Position numbers and translations under genes: made by a program. Positions 21,098-30,437 of a stretch of DNA of 64,000 nt are shown one piece after another. The DNA comes from Astragalus membranaceus. Its lineage: Eukaryota > Streptophyta > Magnoliopsida > Fabales > Fabaceae. A model generated the notes under the pieces. That model worked only from the letters and a program-made list of their open reading frames with translations. It did not search any database and was not told the origin of the DNA. The stretch is taken from contig CM076849.1 of NCBI GenBank assembly GCA_039519185.1, positions 38,001,109 to 38,065,108 on the forward strand, read 5' to 3'. The stretch's first letter is position 1. Every line of letters begins with the position of its first letter.

Positions 21098-21380
21098 GTT
21101 TAGAAGTCAGGCGTGTCTCGCTTGACTTTAAAACTTTATCTCTTAATTACAAGTTTGCCACCGTGTCTACTTATGTAGTCACGCGTCTGAGAGCATGACT
21201 TTAAAAGTCTAATTTTTTTTCCTATTTTTCACTTTAGAAGTCGGGCGTGTATTCGCTTGACTTTAAAACTCGCGAGTTTTGCCTCTTATTTACAAGTTTG
21301 CCACCGCCTCAACATATAAAGTCAGGCATCTGAGCGCCTGACTTTAAATGTCTAATTCTTTTCCTGATTTTGCACTAGTG
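21098..21380. mobile_element. CACTA transposon right end with subterminal repeats
   Basis: Read from the right on the minus strand, the sequence starts CACTAGTGCAAAATCAGG, a CACTA-superfamily terminus. Four subterminal repeats lie just inside, each of form AGTCRGGCG...GCCTGACTTTAAA or AGTCACGCG...GCATGACTTTAAAA, able to form short hairpins. The flank at 21381 is Athila pol sequence whose upstream half is absent, so the element inserted into that gene. I could not find the matching left terminus in the window. Confidence 0.8.
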
Positions 21381-21925
21381 AATTCAACATTATGAATGCT
21401 CTCAAATACCCAAATGAAGATGTTGAAGAACGCTCTCTAATTGTCTCTCTGGATCAAGCAGTAAATCAACAATTCCACAAAGAGCATGACCACTTGACAA
21501 ATGCTTTAGCATCCATTGCGGGAGCAATGACTGAAAAAGAAGAAATTGTGGAAGAAGAAGCTGTGCAAGAAGAATTGGATGTAAAAGAGATATAGGCAAG
21601 AAAATATGAATCTCTAGAGCTTGAAGACCCAAATCTCAAAAAGAATATTCCTTCAATTGATAAACCTTCTCAACCTGAGCTTAAAGAATTGCCTCAGCAT
21701 TTGAAATATGTTTTCTTAGGGCAAAAAAACACACTTCCAGTGATCATTGCTTCTGACTTATCTCAAAAGCAGGAGCATGATCTTATTAATACCCTAAAGA
21801 AGCATAAGAAGGCAATAGGCTGGTAAATGTCTGACATAAAGGGAATCAGTCCTTCTATTTGCATGCATAGAATTGTTTTAGATGAAAACTCCAAAAATAG
21901 CATTGAGGGGCAGAGAAGACTGATA
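21381..21925 (+). pseudogene. Athila-2: protease-RT linker fragment of an Athila-type pol
   Basis: The plus-strand translation aligns with the minus-strand Athila pol at 51928-52872: FNIMNALKYPNED, an acidic glutamate-rich linker, ARKYESLE, LKELPQHLKYVFLG, LPVIIASDLS, KKHKKAIGW, DIKGISPSICMHRI. In-frame stops after DVKEI and after KKAIGW, plus loss of both ends, make it a pseudogene. The left edge is cut by the CACTA insertion; the right edge stops after GQRRL. Confidence 0.92.
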
Positions 21926-22628
21926 GTTATTTGGTTGGGGTGCCTTAACTTTGTAATGAACTTTTGAATAGTTATTATGTTATATTGATACTTGCAATTT
22001 AGTTCTTGCATTATAATTCTTTCAAACTTATTTTGAGGTTGATCACTTAGAATAAGTAGGGTCATGAATACAGACATGATTTATAATTTGAACTCAAGAA
22101 CTAATATGGATAAGTGTTTTAATAAAAATGAAACTTTGTTAATTCCATGCTAAAACCTAGACATAGGATAGCATAGTCCATAGGATGATACTGTAGGATC
22201 TTAATATACAAGGGTGAACTTATTTAGAGCTTAGACATAAGACTTGTAATGAAACCCTGACGTTAGTTGCTGAAAAGCACGCATCAATTGTTACAGCATC
22301 CATTGCAGGATCATCAATTGCCACAGCAATGATTGCTCCAGCATAATATATAACATAATGCTATAAAAAAGTGATTTTCTTAGTGAAGAGCATACCAACT
22401 ATTTCTCTCTTTTGATTTACAATCTACTTCTATCTTTCTTACTTTAATTTCTGTTTCACACACACACCAATCATTTTTTTTTTTTTTTGGATTTCTATTT
22501 CTCACTAGTATTGCTACCATTTTAAACTATCAAAAATTAATTCAATCCCTGTGGGTACGATCTCTACTTATCATTGTATCACTTGTTAAAGACTGTGTAT
22601 ACTTGGGTACGATCCAAGGGCTATATCA
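21926..22628 (+). mobile_element. Athila-2: 3' UTR/LTR remnant
   Basis: The stretch AATTCAATCCCTGTGGGTAC and following (22540-22600) matches the end of the Athila-1 LTR read in the sense direction (AATCCCTGTGGGAACG...ACTTGTTG.GA.TGTGTATACTTG). The orientation agrees with the pol fragment, so the two are probably parts of one deleted element. Between them (22285-22345) is a cluster of short words shared with the pol fragment. Confidence 0.65.
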
Positions 22629-23640
22629 GAAAGCTGGTGTGGACTTCAAAGACACTTTTTTCCCCGATTGCAAAATTGACCACTGTCAGGGTACTACTCT
22701 CCATAGCTGTTGTCAAAGGTTGGGCATCTACTTCAACTTGACATCAACAATGCTTTTTTGAATGGGTATTTGTTTGAAGAAGTCTATATGGATCCTCCTC
22801 TAGGCTATACCCGTAAGGGGAGGCAACTGTCTTCAAGTTGAATAAATCCATCTATGGATTGAAACAAGCTTCTAGACAATGGTTTACTAAATTCTCTGAA
22901 GCTCTCACCAATTGTGGTTTTGTCCAATCCAAAAATGATTATAGTGTGTTTACTACTGGTCTTGGCCAACATTTTGTAGCAATTTTTGTATATGTTGATG
23001 ATATTGTTATTGTTGGTCCATTAGTTGACATGCTTTAGCAGGTTCAAAGGAAACTTCAAACATTATTCAAACTGAAGGTTCTAGGTTCTCTAATGTATTT
23101 TCTAGGCCTGGAGATTGCTAAGGCATCTGATGGCATATCTCTCTCACAGAGGAAATATACACTGTCCCTTGATCAGTGACAGTGGCTTCATAGATAGCAA
23201 ACATGCTGCTCTTCCTATAGATCCCAATCTCAAATTGAGTGCAAATGATGGTGATCCTCTGCCCGATGCTTCTTAGTATAGAAGACTGATAGGCACACTT
23301 CTATACCTCACCATTTCCCGGTCAAATATCTGTTTTGCAGTGAACAAGCTTAGCCAATACATGTTTAAACCAACTGTTGCACACCAGGGACTAGTTTGTT
23401 CTTCTCTGGTGCCATTCACCATGTCTCTCAAAGCATATGCTGACTCTGATTGGGGGAGTTGTCCAGACACCAGGAGAAGCACCACTGGCTACTGTGTGTT
23501 CATTAGAGACTCTCTAGTCTCATGGAAATCCAAGAAACACCAAGTGTAGATGGTGAGTTACAGTGGCTTAGCTCCCTATTAAAGGACTTTGAGGTAACTG
23601 TTGGCCCTGCTAAAGCAGAATATAGAATTTTTTTAGACGC
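22629..23640 (+). pseudogene. Ty1/copia pol remnant (reverse transcriptase to RNase H)
   Basis: Fragments in shifted frames read FSPIAKLTTVRVLLS, then EVYMDPPLGYT, then KSIYGLKQASRQWF and the catalytic YVDDIVI, followed by FLGLEIA-type sequence. RNase H is represented by AYADSDWGSCPDTRRSTTGYC. This is the normal copia order. Stops and frameshifts occur throughout, and both the integrase and LTRs are missing. It adjoins the truncated left LTR of the chromovirus at 23706. Confidence 0.92.
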
Positions 23641-24095
23641 TACATGAAGTAGTGTTTGACCTTATAGAATTTTATTTTTCCCTTGATTTTACTCGTATAC
23701 TTTAATTAAATACTGAACACCACTCTAAATTTTTCACTGAATAATAACAAGACCGTCTTAAACATAAGTAAGACCATGTCGGTTCTCTGACCATAAACCA
23801 TCAGTGAACTACAGTGTTCAATATCATACAAGAAAGCGGAAACAAAATACATAACTCGACCATCCGGTAACTACATAAAGTTGTGATACAAAGATAACAA
23901 GGGAAACATAAACTTAAGCATAAAAGCTAAGTCATCAGCAACCATCCGAACACCACCTACTCGTCCCTGTTGGATCTCCACTTTTCCTGTTACTCTGTAA
24001 AACAACAACATATAAACAATGAGATACAATCTCAGTGAGTTCTACCGAGACCCCTAACAACACTCTCGGCTCAATTATGAAACCATTTGAACACG

Positions 24096-24280
24096 ACACC
24101 GACTGCGCGAACGCTAAGCCCGGCTAACCTGTTATAATTCAGTACGATACCGACTGCGCGAATGCTAAGCCTGGTGTATCGCACAGTACGACACCGACTG
24201 CGCGAACGCTAAGCCCGGTGTATCGCACAACAAACTTTTTAACATAACACCGACTGCGCGTACGCTAAGCTCGGCGAACC
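24096..24280. repeat. CGACTGCGCGAACGCTAAGC tandem repeats in chromovirus LTR
   Basis: Four degenerate copies, about 45-60 bp apart; the partner LTR has five at 60900-61130. Confidence 0.9.
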
Positions 24281-24759
24281 CCCTTACCAATAGTACTTTC
24301 CCTAATGGCACAGGGCCTAGGGTAAGGGATCATGACTGCCCCGCCTAGTATGTCAACATGGGTCGTCAACCAACTCGATATATATTAAATATATCTACAC
24401 TCGATGACCTGTTAGTTCACCTACACTCAATGAACATTTAGTCCATCTACATTTGACTGTTAATCGAACATAATACCCACATTGGCCGTTTCCTATAGTC
24501 GATATGATATATATATATCGTGAGTCGTAGTCCGGTTTCCTTTTCGATAAAACATGTCCTCACACGTATTCTATTGTTCGGTTTCTCGAGACAATTTATA
24601 ACTTCAAAAACAATCCATTTTACAAATTAAGTTATATATATATATGATTAGGCCTTTCAATAGGCTTCCAAACGCACCTGAGAACACCTCAATCGGGTTC
24701 CCGGATCAAAAGTTATCGCGAAAACAAAATCAGTGACTTTTGTTGAAAAACTGCAAAGC

Positions 24760-24862
24760 GTCGTGACGCGAACTGCTTCCGTCACGACACGAAAAGTATC
24801 AAAAACATTTTCCTCACAAATTCGTGCTTGGTCGCGGCGCGATGGCTGCGTGTCGCGGCGCG
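24760..24862. repeat. Four GC-rich words in chromovirus left LTR
   Basis: GTCGTGACGCGA (24760-24771), GTCACGACACGA (24781-24792), GTCGCGGCGCGA (24830-24841) and GTCGCGGCGCGA (24851-24862). The copies differ from those in the right LTR mostly by C-to-T or G-to-A at CpG, and A-to-G changes. Confidence 0.9.
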
Positions 24863-25318
24863 ATGGCTTGCTGAGAATTGCAGATTTTGCGATTTCTCGC
24901 GAAATCCACTATTCCGCTCAATTCCAATTCTTGCTCCGATTGAAAACAGACCAAACAACCATAAAAACAGATTCAATTCTCATCACACAATCAATCAATT
25001 CAATCAAAAACTCAACGTAAACGAATTTTATCAAAATACGTTATATTTCGAAATAACGATTTTCGACTCCAAATCTTTCGAAATCAATCAACGTAAAATT
25101 CATTGTTTCAATCAATGTTTCAATCATAAATATCGTTCCCCAATCCATGATTTCAATCTTTCGTTCCTAATCATGTTTCAATCATAAATATCGTTCCCCA
25201 GTCCATGATTTCGATCAATCCCTCACCAAAACCCTAAATTTCGAATTCAATCAAAGAGGGGGGAAAATGGGTGAGAGGTTACCTAGTTCTTGGAGGGTAA
25301 CAATGGAGGTGAGATGGT

Positions 25319-25601
<283 letters not shown>

Positions 25602-25936
25602 TTTGGAGTGAGAGATTCTTCCTCTTCTCCTCTTTCTCTTCTTCTTCCTTTCTTCTTTCTTCTCTTCTCTTCTTTCCTTCGATTCCTTCTTTCTCTTCTC
25701 CTTTGACTTCTCTTCTTTCTTTTATTTCTATTAAGTGGCAATATGGTCAAGTGACCATATTGCCCTTATTCTCTTATTTCTTCCCCAAATCACCCTTATT
25801 CCGTTTTATCGGGTTAGCATTCCTGATCCAACCAAATAATTACTTTAGCACTCAATAATTTTACTAATCAAGCACTAAAATAATTCAATTGGGTTAACAT
25901 CCAAATAATTCGACTAATTATTATGAGGATGTTACA

Positions 25937-25950
25937 GTCTCCCTAACTTG
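25937..25950 (-). promoter_or_regulatory. Chromovirus polypurine tract
   Basis: Minus-strand CAAGTTAGGGAGAC immediately before the LTR start TGTAACATCC. Confidence 0.85.
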
Positions 25951-25986
25951 AAAGAATTTTGTCCTCAAAATTGAACAAAACATACC

Positions 25987-27121
25987 TCAAGAGAATAGAT
26001 ACGGATATCGAGTCCTCATATCGTCCTCCAATTCCCACATAGCTTCCTCAATGGAAAAACCATCCCAAACTACCTTGACAATGCGGATTGTCTTCGTCCG
26101 AAGCGTTTTCTCGCCATGCTCCATGATGTAACCAGGATGAGGTTGGAAAGACAGGTCTGGCCGAAGATCAATCGTCTCAAAATTCAACGGTTGACTTGGA
26201 TCGGGGATGTACTTTCGCAATTGAGATACATGGAATACATCATGAAGATTGGACAATGGTGGAGGCAAAGCAATACGGTATGCCAGTGGCCCCACCCGTT
26301 CGATAATTTGGAAAGGTCCAATATACCGAGGGCTGAGTTTCTTCACCCGTAGTGCCCTACCTGTGCCAATTGTCGGTGACAATCTCAAAAATACATGATC
26401 ACCCGACTCAAACTCTAACGGCCTTCTTCTTTTATCAGCATAGCTCTTTTGCCTACTCTGGGCAGCTTTCATTCTTTCTCTAATTTGCCGAATCTTTTCA
26501 GTAGTTTCATGAATCATCTCAGGCCCTAACAATCGGTTCTCGCCGACTTCCCACCAACATAATGGAGTTCTACATTTCCTTCCATACAAATCTTCAAATG
26601 GTGCCATTCCGATACTGGAATGATAACTGTTGTTGTAAGCGAACTCCACCAATGGAAGATGATCCTCCCATTTCCTTTCGTTTTCGAGCACAGAAGCCCG
26701 AAGCATATCTTCTAAAGTTTGGATAGTTCTCTCTGTCTGACCATCCGTCTGTGGGTGATAAGCGGTACTAACAAATACCTTAGTCCCCAATGCTTCATTC
26801 AAAGCTTTCCAAAATCGAGAAGTGAACTTCGGATCTCAATCCGACACAATACTGGTAGGAACCCCATGTAACCTTACTATGCTCCTCAGTTATTCCTCAG
26901 CTAACTTGGATACTTTACTGTTCGAACGAACAGGAATAAAATGAGCTCATTTAGTTAACCGATCCACAACTACCCAAATGGAGTCGTTATCGGCTTGAGA
27001 CTTTGGCAACACCGTGACAAAATCCATAGAAATGTCTTCCCATTTCCACACTAGCACATCTAGTGGCCGCAACAGACCAGCAGGCTTCTGATGTTCTATT
27101 TTAACTCTTTGACAAGTTAAG
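25987..27121 (-). pseudogene. Chromovirus integrase catalytic core, GPY/F domain and chromodomain
   Basis: Minus-strand order: end of the HHCC zinc finger (CLTCQRVKIEH), D,D-x35-E core (MDFVT for the first Asp, IVSD for the second, QTDGQTERTIQTLE around the Glu), KLSPRYIGPFQIIERVGPLA (GPY/F) and a C-terminal chromodomain (VVWDGFSIEEAMWELEDDMR) ending in PYLFS. The chromodomain targets integration to particular chromatin in this lineage. The frame from 26802 to 25987 is open. Upstream of it there are at least three stops (after LTK, after LAEE and in SD*DPKF, where the family has an Arg codon). The zinc finger is split by solo LTR B. Confidence 0.95.
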
Positions 27122-27885
27122 CATCGTGTAACGCCCCAAAATAGTTAATTAATTATTTAATTAATTATTAGGAATAAGTGGTAGAAAAATATTAGGGTAT
27201 TAATATATTACTTTATATGGGCTTGTGTTAAGGTGAGAATTAGTAAAATTGGGGGTGTGGAGAGAAGCCCATGGTCTAGTCGAATTTTATGAAGCATTGT
27301 AAGTAAGTGATAGTAGGTTAGGGTTTGCTCATTAGAAGAGAAAAAGAAATAAGGATTAGAAGAGAGCTTAAGGAGAGGCGACGGCTAGAGCTAGAGGAGA
27401 GGAAAATCAAAGAGTTTCAACTTCAATCCAAGGTAAGGGTGGGGTTCTAACTCTATAATAGGGTATATGAAGGGCTTTATGTAGGGAATTAGGGGATCCT
27501 ATGTTTGTTTAATAAGTGATTCTATTTGTTTAATCTTTGAAAATCTATTGATGATATTCGAAATTATTGTTGGTGAATGATCCTATATGTTGATGTATTT
27601 TTGATGATTGGCTCTATTGTCTAAACTATTATTGTTGATTGGATCTATTGTTTGAACTATTATTGATGATTGAATCTCTTGTATTGACTATTGTTGATGA
27701 TTGAATCCATGTTTATCTCTTGAAAACTATGGTTAATGTTTGAATCTATGTGTTGGTGTTGGAAACCTATTGTTCATACTGAAATCCATGATTTGATGTT
27801 TGTAAATCTATGTTTTAGGGTTTTTACTCATTGGGGACTATTGAAAATTCAATTAGGGTTTTTGAAAATTATTTTGTGGTTGTTC

Positions 27886-28225
27886 TGGGCGCAGTCCAGG
27901 GGGCCAACTGTGGTTCTGGGCGCGTAGGGCGCCGTTGGCTGGTCATTGGGCGCCGTCCTGGGCACCGTGTCCTGTTCTGTTGTTTTGCTGGGCGCCGTTC
28001 CCTGTTCTGTTGCACTGGGCGCATCGTAGGGCGCCGTTTCCTGATGTTCTGGGCGCCGTCCTGGGAGCCATGGGCGCCTGTGTGGCCGCCCCGTTGGTTG
28101 CTGGGCGCCATGCTTACTGTTTGCTGTGACTGTTTGCTGTTTGCTGTTGCTGTTGTTTTTTGCATGTTTGCTGTTGTTGGGCGCATATGGCGCCATGTTT
28201 GCTTTTGTTGGGCGCTTTAGGCGCA
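27886..28225. repeat. GGGCGCC word cluster in solo LTR B
   Basis: At least a dozen GGGCGC/GGCGCC words, several in pairs with short spacers (GGGCGCGTAGGGCGCC, GGGCGCATATGGCGCC, GGGCGCTTTAGGCGC). The core GGCGCC is a perfect palindrome. Confidence 0.92.
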
Positions 28226-28382
28226 TTAGGACCCCGGTTGGCTAATTGTTGATTACGTTGTCAATTATTAATTGTTAAATTGTTGAAAAGATTAATTGTT
28301 GGTTAAGTGGTTAAATTGGTCAATTGCTAATTGTTGGTAAAGTGTTGAATTGCTAGTTGATAATTGTTGGTTAAGTCGTTGA

Positions 28383-28566
28383 TTTGTATTTTGTTGAGGG
28401 TACCGCTGATGGCCCATTTGTATTTTGTTGAGGGTACCGCTGATGGCCCATTTGTAGTTTGATGAGGGTACCGCTGATGGCCCATTGTATTTTGTTGAGG
28501 GTGCCGCTGATGGCCCATTGTATTTTGTTGAGGGTACCGCTGATGGCCCATTTGCATTTTGATGAG
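28383..28566. repeat. 34 bp tandem repeat, five copies, in solo LTR B
   Basis: Unit TTTTGTTGAGGGTACCGCTG plus ATGGCCCATTTGTA, with small indels between copies. Confidence 0.96.
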
Positions 28567-29080
28567 TGGTTATGTTGATGATTCGTGATGATTGCAGTTA
28601 TTTGATTGTTGTGAAGTGATGAATTGAGATGTCCTGATTCTGATATATATTGTTTTTCATACATTCTATTATATGGTTCGATATCTCACCCCTTCTGTTT
28701 GAATGTTACCCCGTGTTGGTAACGTGCAGGTAACCACGAATGAAGGCTGTGTACCTTCAACAGTTCGAGTCGGTGTCGTTGCTCTGATACGTAGCACTCG
28801 AGGGGATGAACGCATATTATTACTATTTTATTTTGTTATCCTATTGTCTGATTTCGAGTTAAAACCTGTTTGAATCCGCTGCGTAGTGATTGAAAGTTGA
28901 CTTGTTTCGTTTATTGATTCATCCTATTTTATGTGCTATGTATCTGATGTTATAAATGACCTAATTATGCTCATTTGTGGATTTTAGTCGGAAAATGTAG
29001 CATCCGTTTATTTGTCGAAATTTTTGAAAACTCTGATTTTAACTGATATTTTGCCGGGTAGAAATGGGTGTTACACATCG

Positions 29081-29518
29081 AGACACAAATTCAGCAATTT
29101 CTAACTTCATTCCATGCCACCAGTACATCTGCTTTAAATCTCTATACATCTTGGTGGACCCAGGATGTACAGAATATAAACTTCTACCGTTGAAACAAAT
29201 AACTTCATCACTATCTTCGGTAAAATCTGTTAACACTTTTTGTGATTGTAGCTTCACATCAATGTCCTGTGCTAAGCGAATAGAATCTCTTAAGGAACTA
29301 GAGATCCTTATTTGGCTCAACACTAACCGGTTCCATCTTTGCTTTGTATTCAAATTCAAGTCCCTAAAAGACTCCAACAACATCATTTCATGCATCATTA
29401 ACTCTGCCATGTGAATGGATTTCCTGCTTAGCGCATAGGCTACAACATTGGCCTTTCCTGGATGATACTTCAATTCGAAGTCATAATCCTTCAGAAATTC
29501 CACCCATCTCCTTTGCCT
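29081..29518 (-). pseudogene. Chromovirus RNase H end and integrase zinc finger
   Basis: The minus-strand frame continues the RNase H that ends at 56704 (QFDQKELN) with RQRRWVEFLKDYDFELKYHP, then GKANVVAYALSRK. The family's usual Asp in 'VADALSR' is Tyr here. A spacer leads to the integrase HHCC finger (HPGSTKMYRDLKQMYWWHG...FVSRC), cut by solo LTR B just before the last cysteines. The frame is open throughout this segment. The break on the high-coordinate side is the Athila insertion. Confidence 0.93.
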
Positions 29519-29523
29519 GTTAT

Positions 29524-30437
29524 TGTTGTGCGAAAAGGTGATGTGCAAGTATACACAATCGCAACAAGTAATATAATGATATGTAAAGTTCGTTCCCACA
29601 GGGATTGGAATTAATCTAAGAAGTTTAAGTGATTAGAAGCTTAGTGAAAAGAATTGAGTACAAAGTAAAGGTAAAGAGTTGTAAACATTATAAGTTGTGA
29701 TAAAAGAGTATTAAGTTGAAGTAATTTAAAAGGCGAGTTGGATAGCTCAGTAGTTGTGTAAATTCCCAAGAGTAAAGTTCAAACAATATTTAGACGTTGT
29801 AGCGCTACAAAGTCTATAGACGCTGTAGCGCTTTGGTAGCGTGCCTTTCAGTCACTTTCGTCAGGGTTATGTTACAAGACTCCTATGTCTAGGCTCTAAA
29901 TAAGTTTTACCCCTGTATATTAAGCTCTTACAACATTTGCCTTATGAACTATTACTCCCCTATGTCTAGAGTTAAGTAGTGCTTCCTTTAAATGTCTTTA
30001 AAGCGTTTTCATTCATTGAGTTCTCTTTGTGAACCATGTCTGTACCCACAAAGTTACCTTGTTTTAGTTGATCATTCCCAAACCAAGATTGAAAGCATTA
30101 TGACCCAAGGAATAAAACACAAACATCATAATATTATACAAAAGTTACTCAAGGTTCATTACACACCAAGAACAATCCAACCACAACAAAGTTAGCTCAT
30201 CACAAGTTCCATCAACATAATACAACTAGAGAGTATGTATTACCGTTTGAAGAAAAGAGAAGAGTGGTTGCAAAAGATACACTCCAATGATCCCAAGTAG
30301 CAGACAAAGGATGAAGTTAAGGCGTGAGCAAAACCTTGAATGAAGACTAGAAAACTATGCTAAAAATAAAAAGCTTAAAGGTAGTATAACAATGGAGAAA
30401 AGCTACTATGTCATAAGAAGTTCTTCTTCCAAGTTAC
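29524..30437 (-). repeat. Athila-1 left LTR (3' LTR), first part
   Basis: Matches 55238-56176 closely (TGTTGTGCGAAAAGGTGATG...). It breaks at GTTAC where the Ogre/Tat-2 element entered and resumes at 45609. The break point matches the uninterrupted sequence CCAAGTTACAACTACT near 56166 in the right LTR. Confidence 0.96.

Larger units (their letters stand above)
27127..29075 (+). mobile_element. Solo LTR B (chromovirus-like lineage)
   Basis: 1949 bp, TGTAACGCCCC ... GGGTGTTACA, flanked by the target duplication CATCG (27122-27126 and 29076-29080). It splits the integrase zinc finger of the chromovirus. In sense order it carries an A/T-rich promoter-like start, a GGGCGCC word cluster, a short tandem repeat and a TCTCACCCC block, the same architecture as the chromovirus LTR. 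Open frames inside it are short and unconvincing. Confidence 0.95.

Noticed and set aside
27831..28226. Overlapping 105-129 codon open frames on both strands
   Set aside because: They arise from the GC-rich word cluster in solo LTR B; no start context or family supports a protein.
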